Shown: in pieces, positions 32,986-44,959 of the stretch
Numbering within the stretch: position 1 is the first letter of the stretch
Layout of the letters: every line of letters begins with the position of its first letter
Source: Furcasterigmium furcatum
Taxonomy: Eukaryota; Ascomycota; Sordariomycetes; Glomerellales; Plectosphaerellaceae
DNA length: 64,000 bases
NCBI GenBank assembly: GCA_001599815.1
Contig: BCIA01000002.1
Location: 3,755,626 to 3,819,625, forward strand
Direction: 5' to 3'
The notes under the pieces: model-generated
Databases searched by the model: none
The model's input: the letters and a program-made list of their open reading frames with translations, nothing else
What the model was told of the DNA's origin: nothing
Program-made: the position numbers and the translations under genes

Positions 32986-33302
32986 CGGTTGTCTTTTTTT
33001 CATGTCTCAGCATTAGCTTGAGTTGTACACGATATGGTTGGGGGGTTTTGTACGGTATATACTACACGGGAGGGAGGAGTTTGACATCGAAGGGGGGCCC
33101 GCAGAATCCCTCCCGCGTGATGGCCAGGAGGCCGTCGGGGCGGGATCGTGGAACCCCTGGCGCCCGATACCCTGCATCTGGCCTCGGCCAGCGAGCATTG
33201 GCACAAGGTAGCATCTAGCAGCCAGCGGCATAGCAGCCTCGCGACTTGTAGAGTAGGTCGCTGTTTGTGGCCAGTGAGCACAATACAACGGCATGTTTCG
33301 TT
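32986..33302. other. Convergent spacer between DOT1 and ATG16
   Basis: Shared 3' sequence with no gene. Both stops lie within 320 bases, so the mRNA tails may overlap. Confidence 0.5.
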
Positions 33303-34008
33303 TCATCGTTCGTTGGCGAGGTTCATGGCCTCGGCCTCCTGGGCCATCTTCTTCATCCACCGGTTGACGAGCTCCTCGTTGTCCTTCTTGGCCTTGTCGC
33401 GCTGCTGCTCGGCCACGGCGACCTGGAGGTTCAAAGTGATCATTTCGTCCTGGACATCCTGCACCGCTGTCAGTGGCTTGCACTCCAAGCTGCGACCAGT
33501 TGGAGTTGATGTACCTCGACGAGCTTCCGTTTCTCCCTAAGTTCGTGCTCGCGGTCCTTGAGCTTCGTGGACAAGGCTGTTTTGTCGGCAGCGAGGTCCT
33601 TGATCAGTCTCGAGTCTGACTTGGACTTGTTCCGCAGGTCTACCAGCTCGTCTTCTGCCTTCTTGGCCCTGGCCTGGAGGGAGCCCTTCGCGCGCAGGGC
33701 CTCAGCGAGGTCGAACTGCAGCTGAGAGTTCCCAGAGCCGTCGGTGTTGGCGGGGGCTGAGGCTGCTGCCTTGGTGGCTTTGCCAGCGGGAGCCGACTTG
33801 AGCTGGGAGGCGAGGAGGTCCTTCTCGGCCTCGAGGGCTGCGACGCGATCGGCGAGCTGCGAGCCTGGGGACAAGGGGTTAGCGACAGTTCGGGGAGAAG
33901 GATTCTGTGATAAAGAGGCTCACAGAGGTCCACCAGCTCCAGATTCACGGGGTTGTTCTTTTCCTGCTCGCGGATCGATGCGAGGTATTCCTCACGCCAG
34001 CCCGGCAT
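33303..34008 (-). CDS. ATG16: Autophagy protein ATG16
   Basis: Predicted 196 aa from three exons: 34008-33924, 33864-33515 and 33458-33303 (59- and 56-nt introns). The N-terminal helix MPGWREEYLASIREQEKNNP is the ATG5-binding motif. A long coiled coil follows (QLADRVAALEAEKDLLASQL, ELVDLRNKSKSDSRLIKDLA). The C-terminal block LQVAVAEQQRDKAKK, then NEELVNRWMKKMAQEAEAMN, is diagnostic for ATG16. Yeast-type ATG16 has no WD40 repeats and about this length. It dimerises and links ATG12-ATG5 to the phagophore as the E3-like complex for ATG8 lipidation. Divergent from VPS16, with 488 bases between the two ATGs. Confidence 0.9.
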
Positions 34009-34496
34009 GACGGAGGGGTCGACGAGCTTGTCGCACGGCTCGAGGCAGACGATTTCCTAGTCCATCTGTTCTGCGAGGGGTGCGAGGTAGGTAGGAGACG
34101 GGAGTAGGTTGGATACTGGGGGAAGTTGTGTCTGCAGAGGGAAATAGTCCACAGTCATGCGGGAGGGAGTCCGAGGGAGTGACATGCATCAGTGAGGTGT
34201 CTCCGCCGAGGGAGCTTATCGAGGTGAGTCCCTTATCGCGCAAGGGGATCTGCCCCTCAATGACGCACTGGTGCCGTGGTTTAGCCGCCCCAGCCTCCAG
34301 GCACCGGGCGTCGAGCCAGTGGCAGACCTTCGGTGGAGTCTGAGCTCGCCTGCTGTAACATGGATGGAAGCTCATGTGAGTGAGCTCTCATTTACTACTG
34401 GACATCAACATCCGCTCACATCGCAACGCACCGGCCTCAAGCTGTGCTACGACTCCAAAATCCACAAACGCCCTGTGGATCATGACATGATACACC
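34009..34496. promoter_or_regulatory. Shared divergent promoter of ATG16 and VPS16
   Basis: 488 bases between the two start codons with no gene. It must hold both promoters; no clear TATA box on either side. Confidence 0.55.
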
Positions 34497-37235
34497 ATGG
34501 ACATTGCTCATCCTGCGGCAGGATGGGAGAGTGTGGGCGATAAGTGGTTTCGCAAGACGCAGCTCTACACCGAGGTGTTCGACCAGGATATCGATCTCGA
34601 CAACTACATCGTCGCGGGAGCTCCGTATGGCGGCGCAATAGGTACGTGGAGGCCGCAAGCAAGAGATGGGTTTGGTTCTGATCTTAGGCAGCATTATACC
34701 GCGACGAGGACAAGATCCAGGCTTACCGCCAGTCGTCCTCCAAGCCCAGCATCGACATCTACACGTACGCCGGCAAGAAGCTCCGCCAGATCCCATGGGA
34801 CAAGGGCGCCATTAAGGGCATAGGCTGGTCGGAGGAAGAGAAGCTTCTAGTTGTCACTACGGACGGCACGGTCCGGGTCTATGATCTCCAAGGCGACTTT
34901 ACCCAGTTCTCCCTCGGCAACGGCGCGGACAACTATGGTGTCCATTCCTGCAAGTAGGTCATGACGCCCTGGCAACAGGCACAACGTTCTCTGACAAACC
35001 AGGTTCTACAATGATGGCATGGTCGCGTTACTGGCCAACAACGCCTTGATATCCGTCACATCCTACGCAGAGCCGCGACCAAAGCCACTGGCCGCACTCC
35101 CCGACGGCCAAATTCACTCATGGGCCATCATACCCCCTGCGCATACCCTCTCGAGATCCGTGGAGGTTCTCGTCAGCATGGGGGAGACGGTCTACGCCAG
35201 CGATCTCACTGATTGCGATGACAGATTTCTCGACATTGGCCCGTTCAGCCACCTGAGTGTTTCGCCCGACGGCAAATACATCGCCCTCTACACCACCTCC
35301 GGCAAGGCCCATGTTATTTCTAGCGACTTCCAGAAGAGACTTGTCGAGTACAGCTCACACTCCAAGATCCCACCGAAATACGTCGAATGGTGCGGAGAGG
35401 ACGCGGTCGTCGCGTGGGAAGACGAGGTGCACCTCATCGGGCCCAACGACGCGTCGGCAACTTTCTTCTATGATAACCGGGTACACGTGGTATCAGGTAT
35501 GCCCGCATCCACGCCTTCTGCCAACTTCAGTGAAAACTAACCTTTCCAGAACCCGATGGTGCTCTGCTCATCACCAATGATGTCTGTGACTTCCTCGAGC
35601 GTGTTCCCCAATGCACAGTCGAGGTTTTCGGCGCCCGGACGGAGGCATCCTCTGCTTCCATCCTGCTCGACGCTGTTGGTCAGCTCGAGCTCCAGTCTCC
35701 CAAGGCTGACGACTACATCCAGCTGATCCGGCCCAACCTGATGGAAGCCATCGACAACTGTGTTCAGGCAGCCGGCAGGGAGTTCAGCGTGCATTGGCAG
35801 AAGCAGCTGCTCAAGGCTGCCTCCTTCGGAAAGTCGGTTCTCGATATCTACAACAGCGACGAGTTCGTCGACATGTGCGAGACGTTGCGCGTCCTCAACG
35901 CTGCGCGGTACTACGAAGTCGGCCTGCCGCTGTCATTCGAGCAGTATCGGAAACTCACGCCGGAAGGTCTCATCCAGAGACTCATCAACCGTCATGACTA
36001 TCTGCTCGCGCTGAAAGTCGCCGGCTACCTGCACTTGCCCACTGACCGAATCTACGTCCACTGGGCGTGCATCAAGGTCAGAACCGGCGCCGAGGACGAA
36101 GACAGCATCTGCCGGATGGTCGTCGAACGCTTGTCAGGTAAGCCGGGCATTTCTTTCGAGGAGATTGCCCGCGCAGCCTACGACGAGGGACGAGGGCGCC
36201 TCGCCACCGAGCTTCTCAACCACGAGCCCCGCGGTGGCAGGCAGGTGCCTCTCCTGTTGAGCATGGAGGAGGACGAGCTGGCCCTGGACAAGGCCATCGA
36301 GAGCGGCGACACCGACCTGATCTACACCGTTCTTCTCGAGCTTAAGAAGAAGCTCCCCCTTGCCGCCTTCTTCCGCGTCATCAACTCGCGACCCACGGCG
36401 TCCGCCCTGGTCGAATCATCCGCGGCGAGAGAGGGCGACAACGCCCTGCTCAAGGACCTGTTCTACTCAGACGACCGCCGCATCGACAGCGCCAGCGTCT
36501 TCATCCGCGAGTCGCTGCGCCAGCCAAGCGCGCGAACATCTGCCGACAAGCTCGCCCTGGCGGCCAAGCTGCTGTCCGACTCAAAAGAGTCCGCCTTTGA
36601 AGTGAGGGCGCTCAAGGAGGCGACGGCGCTGCTGAGAATCCAGGAGGCCCTTGACCGGGACCTGACGGACTCGTTCATGGGGCTCAGCGTCAACGAGACC
36701 ATGTTCAAGCTCATCCGGCTCGGGTATCACGGCAGGGCGAAAAAGATCCAGAGCGAGTTCAAGGTCCCGGAGAAGGTGGCCTGGTGGCTTCGGTAGGTGC
36801 CCACTCACATTGATCCTCGCCTGACCCACGTATTGACTCTGGAGTAGGCTGCGCGCGCTCGTTGCGAAGCGCGACTGGAACGAGATCGAGGACATTGCCA
36901 AAGCGAAGAAGAGCCCCATCGGATGGGAGGTGAGTTCCACCACGGGCCGTAGACGCTGTGAAGCCATGCTGACATCTATGTAGCCGTTCTTCAACCTCAC
37001 GCTCCAGGCCGGCAACCCTCGGCTGGCAGCGAATTTCGTCGCCAAGTGCACCGGCCTCGAGCCGGGACAGGCCATCACCATGTACGAGAAGTGCGGCCTG
37101 CGCGTCAAGGCGGCCGAGGAGGCCGTGCGAGTCAAGGACGCCGAGTCGTGGATGAGGCTCCTCGAGGCGGCGGGGAAGAACACGACGGAGGGGAGGGAGA
37201 TCGAGAGGCTGGGACACGCTGTGTTTAAGAAGTAG
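34497..37235 (+). CDS. VPS16: Vacuolar protein sorting protein VPS16 (HOPS/CORVET)
   Basis: Predicted 825 aa, six exons: 34497-34641, 34692-34953, 35003-35496, 35550-36792, 36848-36929 and 36984-37235. Core subunit of the class C (HOPS and CORVET) tethering complexes that drive endosome and vacuole fusion. It opens with WESVGDKWFRKTQLYTEVF and has an N-terminal beta-propeller-like half (WSEEEKLLVVTTDGTVRVYD, LSVSPDGKYIALYTTSGKAH). The C-terminal VPS16 helical domain follows (GLPLSFEQYRKLTPEGLIQ, ISFEEIARAAYDEGRGRLA, VPLLLSMEEDELALDKAIES, ending HAVFKK). Length and order match fungal VPS16. In exon 2 the acceptor at 34691 was preferred to the AG at 34687 because it yields ALYRDEDKIQAYR. Shares a promoter with ATG16 and converges on the alpha-MPP gene. 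Confidence 0.93.
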
Positions 37236-37453
37236 TTGTCGAGGGCTGCATTACGCAATAATTCATTGAGGCGCGTCTCTGGCCGTATTCCATCTAGATC
37301 ATCGTCACTCGGCCCGGTTTCCGGTGGCCGCCTTGAATTCGAAAGGACCTTTTGTTTCAATATGCTTCATTACACAAATCTATTTTACACTCCCTCTCGG
37401 GACTATGTGTACAGTTCCTATCCCCATGGCCATGTTTCCCCTATATCCCCGGC

Positions 37454-39187
37454 TCACCTCCTCCCGAGCTCCCAGCCGTGAATGGCGTTCTGGATCTGGT
37501 TCCAGTCCATGCCGTGCGAGCTGACCCCGTGCGCCTGCGCCTCCTGGATCACGACCGTGGGCGCCCCGCTGCCTCGGCCGGGATTCTCCACCATGCCGCC
37601 GACGACGAGCTTCGCGACCCTTCGGAGGTCGTCGACGGTGAGCGCGTCGATGCGGCGGCACATGTCGGTCACGGGGATCTTGCGCCCGTGGACCTGGACC
37701 TGGCGGCCCAGGTCCTCGAGCTCGACCATGCGGCTCTCGAGGTTCATGAGCAGCGAGGAGCGGAGCTGGTTCTTGGCGCGCTGGACCTCGACGGCTTTGA
37801 GGGCCGAGTAGCCCGTGTCGAGGGTGAGGGCGCGCAGCTCGCGGCACATGACGTCGAGCATGGCGGCGGTGCGGCCGGGGATGCACGAGGCGGAGATGCC
37901 GAAGAGGCCGCTGTCCGTGTAGGAGTGGTTGAAGGCGACGCAGGACTCGACCCAGCCGTGCTGGTTGAGGACGTTGGTATAGAGGCGCGAGTACATGCCC
38001 TTGCCGGGGCCGCCGGCGGAGAAGGAGCCGCCGCCGCCGAGGAGGGTCTGGAGGGTGGCGAGGGCGTAGATGTCCTCGGAGGAGATGGGGAGGCCCTCGA
38101 AGGCGAGGTGGATGTGGGAGAAGGTCGGGAGGGCGGGGTTGAGGGATGGTGGCTGAGGGGGGAGGGAGAGGCAGCCGCCCGTGTAGGATGAGGGGCGGAA
38201 GATGTCGACAGCAGAGGGCGGCGCGTTGGAGACTGCGGCGTTGGCAGAGGCTGAGGTCGACAGGCTCTTGAAGAAGGGAACCTTAGAGAAGAGGTTCGAG
38301 GAGCTGGATGAGGATGAGGATGACGGGGATGAGGGGGCGCTCCACGAGGAGTCACTGGACAGGCTCGTCTCGGACCCCGTCCTTGTGAACTCGGGCTTTG
38401 GTGTCTCTCCGCCCTTCATGTCGCCAAAGTATTGCTCGGCCAGCTTCACGGCCTCGCCGTGCTCGACGCCCGCAAAGGCGACCACGATGCGCTCCGGTCT
38501 GTAGAAGGTATCCCGGTACGCCCGGATGGTGCTGCCGTCGATATGAGGCAACCTTTCCTCAGGGCACAGCAGAGGGTTGCCGAGGGTGTTGTCTTTGAAC
38601 GCAGCGGTATGCACCAGCTCGGGGAGGATGAGGTCGGGCTTGCTCCAGATCTCCTTGATCTCATAAGCGGCGGTGCCGAGCTGCTCCTGGACCTCAGCCT
38701 CGCTCAGGACAGGGTCGCGAATCGTCTCGGCGAGCAGCGCAACGGTTGTCGGGACGGCCGAGTTGAACGTGGCAGCCTGGTACATCATGGCCTCGCGGGA
38801 CGAGGCGCACTGGATGTTTCCGCCGAGCGCTTCGACCTGCTCGAGCATGGCGTCGGCACTGTGCTTCGTGGTCGACTTGAACGCCAGCCGATCCATGATG
38901 TGCGACACGCCGCGGAGGGAGCTGTTCTCGTATCGTGAGCCGGCATCGATATAGACTCCCACGCCGGAGAAGGAGCCGGGCAGAGCCTCGGAGGCAACGC
39001 GCAGGCCATTCGGAAGGGTCGTGATCTGGTCAAGGTCTGTCGGTTCTTTGGGGATCGCGTCGATCACGGTTGTGGCGAGACCTCGTCTCGGAATAAGTAA
39101 AGAGGGAGGGGACGACTTCTGAATAACCCGCCGCGGAAGGGCGAGCCTCGAGCCCGAGGGCAATCGCGATGCTATTGATCGGAGCAT
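37454..39187 (-). CDS. MAS2: Mitochondrial processing peptidase alpha subunit
   Basis: Intronless, predicted 577 aa from ATG 39187 (MLRSIASRLPSGSRLALPRR). The first 40 residues are an Arg/Ser-rich presequence ending RRGLATT. The family M16 fold follows: TTLPNGLRVASEALPG, GVSHIMDRLAFKSTTKHSA in place of the HxxEH zinc motif, so it is catalytically inactive as expected of alpha. The glycine-rich substrate loop GGGGSFSAGGPGKGMYSRLY (about residue 382) is the alpha-MPP hallmark. It pairs with the beta subunit to cut targeting peptides in the matrix. Residues about 265-320 form a Ser-rich low-complexity insertion (SSSSSSSSS followed by NLFSKVPFF). The 218 bases to the VPS16 stop contain no gene. 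Confidence 0.93.
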   Translation of the reverse strand: MLRSIASRLPSGSRLALPRRVIQKSSPPSLLIPRRGLATTVIDAIPKEPTDLDQITTLPNGLRVASEALPGSFSGVGVYIDAGSRYENSSLRGVSHIMDRLAFKSTTKHSADAMLEQVEALGGNIQCASSREAMMYQAATFNSAVPTTVALLAETIRDPVLSEAEVQEQLGTAAYEIKEIWSKPDLILPELVHTAAFKDNTLGNPLLCPEERLPHIDGSTIRAYRDTFYRPERIVVAFAGVEHGEAVKLAEQYFGDMKGGETPKPEFTRTGSETSLSSDSSWSAPSSPSSSSSSSSSNLFSKVPFFKSLSTSASANAAVSNAPPSAVDIFRPSSYTGGCLSLPPQPPSLNPALPTFSHIHLAFEGLPISSEDIYALATLQTLLGGGGSFSAGGPGKGMYSRLYTNVLNQHGWVESCVAFNHSYTDSGLFGISASCIPGRTAAMLDVMCRELRALTLDTGYSALKAVEVQRAKNQLRSSLLMNLESRMVELEDLGRQVQVHGRKIPVTDMCRRIDALTVDDLRRVAKLVVGGMVENPGRGSGAPTVVIQEAQAHGVSSHGMDWNQIQNAIHGWELGRR

Positions 39188-39948
39188 GGCTGGTGTTTGG
39201 TGACTCCTTTGCACGTGTGCCTCGATCCAGACCAAGACCAGGCGAAAAAGATGTCGTAGTTCCAGGTCGTAGAATTGAGAGCCGGGCTTATCGGCTTATC
39301 GGCCGGAAGTTCGGCTCGCAATGGGCCCGTTGCTTAGCTAAGCAGCCAGGACGCTGTCACCCAGCTCTGGTCTTTGCCAGTGGCCTCGGACAGGCCGAGA
39401 TCCAGTCCACGGGCTATGGACACCCAGACGCATATTTGTCACAACAAAAAAGTCCACGAGGGATTAATGAGTTCAATGAGACATCCCGGATGCCGGGATG
39501 ACCGCTGTGCCCGGCCTCGCGTCGAAAACAGGGAAACCGTATGACACAGACGTGCTGGTATCCGCCTCGGAGGCACAGGAAACTCCCAGATGATGCATTC
39601 ATTCCGAGCAACAGAAGCGTGATGACGCCGCAGGTGACTCCAGACACCTCATGTAGACTCCTCGTCTAGGCCTATTGGCAGGCCTCTTCCTAGTATCTCT
39701 AACCACGAGTCCGTGGTCTCTCCCAGACAATGCGGTCCCAAGGAAATAAGTGTGCCATGTCCTCCCGATCCCGGACCATTCCCGCTGGCTATGCGAACAA
39801 AAACGATTGCAATGTAGACCCGGCCCTGCCCGGCCGACAGAAATTATGAACACTTGTGTGGTCGAAGTGATATCTTCAACATCCTATCTCGCGTGGATGT
39901 GTGTCGTACGAGGAAAATGTGCGTGCCGTTGATAAACGGGCGTCGAGA
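39188..39948. other. Intergenic, tandem minus-strand genes
   Basis: Upstream region of the alpha-MPP gene and 3' region of the FHA-RING gene. No gene seen. Confidence 0.5.
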
Positions 39949-41811
39949 TCACCGGTCGACTTCCATCTCGGTGGCGGCGTCCAGACTTCGCATACCACCA
40001 GCAGACTCAGGCCTGGGCTCGTCCTGAGTTCCTGCCGCGCTTCCATCAAAGACCCATGGCCCCGCGTCGTTACGAGGAGTGATGGGCCCCTCGGTGCCGT
40101 GCAGACCATGTTGGCCAGGTGGGGATGGCGTGCGGTCTCGCGATGATCCATTCACGACCTGCAGGGGACCTGGCGGCCGAATGTCGAGCGGCTGCGAGAC
40201 AGAGTGCGTCAGGGGCGCCGAGCGGACCGGGATCTCACTGCTTGCTTGCGAGGCCGAGTCGGGGGCGACGTCCATAGCATCCACATCTGAGTGGTGGTCA
40301 AGTGTGTTGGTAGGAGCACCGGGTTGGGCTGCCAGCAAGGCAGCCTGGGCGGCCGGGGGGATGTGGCTCTCGGGGTTGCCCGGCTTCTCTGGCGTCTTCT
40401 CGGCGTCCTCCTCGGGGGACTGCTCCCACTCGTCCTCAACCTCTTCGATATCGGCCTCCAAATCCGCGGCCATACGGCAGTTCGGACAGACAAAGATGGG
40501 GTAGGAAGGCGTGTTCAGAAGCGATCGGATGCACTTGTAGTGCCACGTGTGCGAGCATGGCGCAACGAACAGGCTCTGGCATGGCTGCAAGAAAATTAGG
40601 GAGAAGATACGGGAAAGGTGCGGGTGGTGTGCATACCGCGATGGAGTTGAGACAGATGGAACAGTCCTGGGACGTAATTGAGTTTGCAGAAGACGCCATG
40701 TTTCGCAGTCGCTTATGGGCGGTTACACTGCAACTGATCAGCATCTCCCAGTAATTCGACAATTCATGCAAACTTACTTGAACGCGTTGGGCTTGCTCTG
40801 CCAGCCCCTGTTCAATTCAAGCCTCATCTTGACGCAGCGGAAAATCATCTCTTCGCCTCCCTTGAAGTCGATGCCGAGTTGAACAATGTCGCCGTCGTTG
40901 ACGGGAAAGGGCTTGGATTCGGTGCCCGGGGGGCTCAGGCGGATGTGGTTGAGGAAAGTCCCCGAGGAACTCTTGACGTCCTTGATGTACCACTTGCCGT
41001 CCTGGCACCAGAACTCGCAGTGCCTGCGACTGACCACCTTGCTCTTAAAGCCCACCGGCGCGGACGAGGGCAGGTTCTGGGGGATGTTTGGCTGATTCTC
41101 GCGCTCCGAGTAGCGTCCGACGCGGATGGTCTCGGTGCCGGTGGGCAGCGTCCTTGCGATCGGGGCGAATGTCAAGCTCGGCCGGGTCGCGCGAGGGTCG
41201 AAGTAGGCAGAGAAGCGGATCGACGGGAGGGCATCGCCGCCGGCTGCGTGTCCGTTGACGGCCGAAGCGGCGACGTCACCAGTGGTCGAGGCCCGGGCTC
41301 TACCCGTTCTGGGCTCCGATGCTGCGTCGGCTGCGGCATTGTCTGCGACCTCATTGGAGGCAGCGACTTCGGCGGCCACTGTGTCTGTGGCGGGCTGTTG
41401 TTCGGGGACATGGACGGTGGGAACAGTCGCTGTTGCTCCGAGGGGATCGCTCGCGCCGTGGGACGACAGCGGCTCCTGATGCGAAGCGACCAGTGACATT
41501 CTGTAGGTGGAAGGATCGGGGTCGGCAGGTGAGGTGGGGGAGGAGTGCGAATAACTCGCGGACCGGCTGAGGGGGTTGCGGTCCCGTGATGGTGGCTGGG
41601 CGGGTGGTGTCGTTGGTGTGGTGGAGGTGGAGGTGGTGTTGGTGTTGTTGTTGTTATGATTGCTGCCGCCGCTGTGGTCCCTGGACAGGAGGTGGTTCTG
41701 AGTGTAGCTCCTCAGATAACTCAGGCCTCGCAAGCGACTACTGCGTGTCGAGGAGGACGGGGGACTGCCGGGACCGACAGAGACCGGTGATGAAACAGGT
41801 TGGGTGAACAT
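39949..41811 (-). CDS. FHA-RING E3 ubiquitin ligase, DMA family
   Basis: Predicted 586 aa from three exons: 41811-40778, 40727-40637 and 40584-39949. The acceptor at 40728 gives VTAHKRLRNM in frame; the nearer AG would shift it. Residues 1-220 are Ser/Thr/Pro/Asn-rich and disordered. The FHA domain (about 225-340) has RVGRYSE, the SRRHCEFW phosphothreonine-binding core and KSSSGTFLNHIRLS. A RING-H2 finger follows (about 360-415): CSIC, APC, SHTWH, YKC, then CPNC. This FHA-then-RING order defines Dma1/Dma2 ligases, which restrain mitotic exit and septation and guide spindle position and septins. The acidic Pro-rich tail (DIEEVEDEWEQSPEEDAEK) is unstructured. An in-frame leader frame above 41811 lacks conserved features. 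Confidence 0.9.
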
Positions 41812-44800
41812 GGGCGCGGAGTCTCAGTGGAGAGCGCTGGAATGCGCTTTTGAGGGGTTCGAAGGGTTCGAAGGGCAGCACCGCTGGAATGGGGAGACTG
41901 AGCCCACGGGAGACGTGCTGCTGCAGGGGCCCGCAAACGGGGCTTTGTGTGCGGGAGGCGGGCCGGAGGCGGACTCAGGTCGGGTGGTATGTATTCAGAG
42001 TCGAGGGCAGTCGAGTGACGGGATGACAAGCTTTCTCGGCGTGCGAAGGCGACCGTTGAAAAGGAGGACGATGGCGAGAGGAGGTCGAGGTTGGGTTGGG
42101 GACTGAAAAGGAAAAGCTGGATCGAGACTCGCGTCCTGAGAGGAAGAAATCGAGCGGGCGGCGAGGGAGGGGACGGAAGGCTGAAAGAGGTCGAGTCGCG
42201 GCCAGGTTCTGGGCCAGGCTGGGTCGGTCCTTGATCCTGGTCGCCAGCGTCGAGTCGTGGTGGTGTGTCTGCGGCACGGGCCCTTACGAGATGGGGATCT
42301 GGCGTTCGCCGAATGGACAGGATTCCGTATCCGGCGAGAGGAAGTACAGTATGCCGTATTTGAATGAGACAAGGAATGGGTGAGCGACCTGTCTCCAACA
42401 AATGTTTACCACAACGGCCGAGGCAATAATTAGATCACCGCCAGGGACAGTCCGTCGGTCCAAAGTCGCAGTGATGGGCGGCGGGCGGGCGTGTGTGGTC
42501 TGGTCAGGCGAGCATGTGCAGCTGGCGACTCTCTGAAATGCTTGGACACCGGGGCACCAGAGGGGGACCAGGGTCTCGCATGCGGCGGGCCAGGTGAGTC
42601 TCAGGGCGTGAAATCAATCCCTGGGGGTGCCCGTTTGCCGTAGAGTGAATTGAATGGAGGAAAGAAGGGACGATGACGGTTGGTGCGTGACCGGGACCGT
42701 GTAGGCGAACAACCAGCAATTGGGCGGGCCAGAGGTGCAGGCAGGCAGTTGACAGGCAGGGCTGGCAGGGGTCCGTCCGTCCTGTGGAGGTGGTCTTGGT
42801 CGTGATTCTTGGAGAGGAGGATGTCTCGATGTTGTTCCCTGGTGGTGGTGATGGAGAGGGCGATTGATTCGGATGCAGTCGGGGGCTGTAGGGAGAGGAT
42901 AAATTGACACAATGCGGCCTTCGAGGCGCGGGACGATCAAGGAGAATGTACGGCGCCGAGTTGCGTATGGACAGTCGAGGAAGAGGCCTCGGGGAGTTTG
43001 GGGGTTGGTGACGAGTGCAAGTTGCGAGACGCCAGGAGCAGATCTGGTTCAGTGGGACGGGAGACTTGTCGATCTTCGCACCTTCCTCACCGGGGCGGCC
43101 ACCAACAGTGGAGGCAGGCACTGCACTTGATCAGGCGCGCCCAGCGACCCAGTCAGCGCGGACGAATTGGCGAGTCGCAGTGGCACCCAGTGGGCCGGAT
43201 GACACCTGCAGCACGAGACGCCTGCACCCGACGCCCTGTAGTGTGGGCGCTAGGCTGGTCCGACAGCGGGCTCCTCTCAGACCGGGCACTGAGCCTGGTG
43301 CACAGAACTTGCAGTATCGACCTGGTTGTCGGCCGAGTATTTGGAAGCGACCTCGGTAAGACAACCCAGCTGTCGACACGATATTTGGAAAAGGAGTTGT
43401 CTCCTTTCTCGATCTGAGCCAGTCGGAATGACTTCGCCGTGCCGCTCTTCCAGTCAACTGGGAGCAACGGTTGTCTGGGCACGCGCGAGGGGCGGCGTTG
43501 GTGGCGAATCTGCAAACGGGCAGGCCTCGGATGAAGAGTTGGGCTTACTCAGTGACAGCGGTATTATCACGAGGAGCGAGCAGGCCCTCGTCTTGTATGT
43601 CCCCGGTTTCCTGCTTGAAGACTCCAGCATCATCATCATCATCATCATCACTCATGATCCTCCAAGAATGTCCCAGGCCGCAGTCGACCTCGCCGTGGCC
43701 AGCTCCAGCTGAATAACGGGCACTCCCGGACCAGTCGAGACGCACTCTGAGAAACCTTAGCTGCTCGAAGCTGGTCATGTACCCCGCCTCGAGAGGATAC
43801 TAGCACTTACTTTAGGTACATCTCTGAAGGCGGCGACGAATGGGTGTGAGACATACCCACTCCCGACTCAGCTCGCCCTCGTGCTTCCATCACAGGGCAT
43901 CCATGTTGGCCGGTTCCCCGGTACCGAGTGGCCCACTGATACTTTGACGTCGCCAGTCGAGGTCCAAACCGCTCAGGAACACTAGCTGCTTCGTCCGATC
44001 ACCCCCTCGAACCTCACGCCGCACCGACGCTCGCTCCCGTCGCGGCGTTCGTCATCCTATCCCAGAAGCTTTGAAGCCTGAGCCCCGGACGTAACTCCGT
44101 TTCCAGTCCATGGCAGGCGTGTGAGAGGCGAAATGCCTGCTGTGAGACCCTCGCCCGTCCCGAGCCCAGGGCATTCCCGGGTCAAGGGGTTGCCAATGGC
44201 CCTCCTCCAGCATTCCATCCCCGGAGGGGAGGGAAGCGTTGCTTCGAGAACATCCTTCGCTTCTTTCGCATTCCGCTGCTTCACTGTGAGGGCTTGGCTG
44301 TCTCTACCACGGCAGCAGCAAACGTGAGGCCTCCAGACTGAGCATGCCTCCTGGAGGTGCGTATAAGAAGTCCGGTCTCATTGACGGGGCACTCGCGACG
44401 CTGGAACCCTATTTCAGTCGGAGACCTTGTGATATCGTAGGCAAAACTCCAAGGAGTCAGTCAAGCATACAGCTGTCCTGCCCCTAGGCGACGATCTTAT
44501 CAGATCCGTCGCATACAGCCGCCGCCCTCGGAAGGCCCAGCCACGAGAGTGTCGTCATCGCAAAAGCTGTACATTCCACCGTTTAAGCTGCTCACCCGAG
44601 TGTAGCACAGCCCATGCTCCGATAGCTGAGTTCGGGTTTCAGCGCCCCCGAGGTATCCTGCATTTCTGGAATGCGTGGCGCAGGTCGCATCCGTGAGCAA
44701 CGGTCTGGGCGCAACGCTGATCAAAGACAGGGGCTCTCAGAAAAACATGGTTCATCGCATTTGTGTTTCTATGTGTGCCAGCCGTCTCCGACGTCTGGTC

Positions 44801-44959
44801 TATTATATCGTAACCCGGCCCTTGCTGCGCCTGACCTGTGGAGAACCGAGGGTATTCGCTGTGTTAACGACCTGACCAAAACCTGGTGCTGAAAACAAAA
44901 AACAGACTCCGTTGAAGTAGTCCGGGGGAAAAAGTGTTGATGCTGGTGACTGACGCCGG
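41812..44959. other. 3.1-kb intergenic region
   Basis: Upstream region of the FHA-RING gene and 3' region of the YML020W-like gene. The first 600 bases (to about 42.4 kb) are purine-rich on the plus strand, that is, pyrimidine-rich in the sense of the FHA-RING gene, like a long leader. Frames at 41721-42401 and 42504-43121 are compositionally biased and have no motif. No RNA gene or intact repeat seen besides the CAT microsatellite. Confidence 0.5.
43628..43648. repeat. CAT trinucleotide microsatellite
   Basis: Seven tandem CAT units in the intergenic region, followed by CAC and TCATGATCC. Confidence 0.85.

Noticed and set aside
31522..33003. 493-codon minus-strand frame
   Set aside because: Antisense to DOT1, which carries SAM motif I and a clean intron.
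37352..38191. 279-codon plus-strand frame
   Set aside because: Antisense to the alpha-MPP gene; Gly/Ala/Glu-biased shadow.
41721..42401. 226-codon minus-strand frame above the FHA-RING gene
   Set aside because: Pro/Ser/Arg-rich leader translation with no conserved feature; the ATG at 41811 starts the conserved protein.
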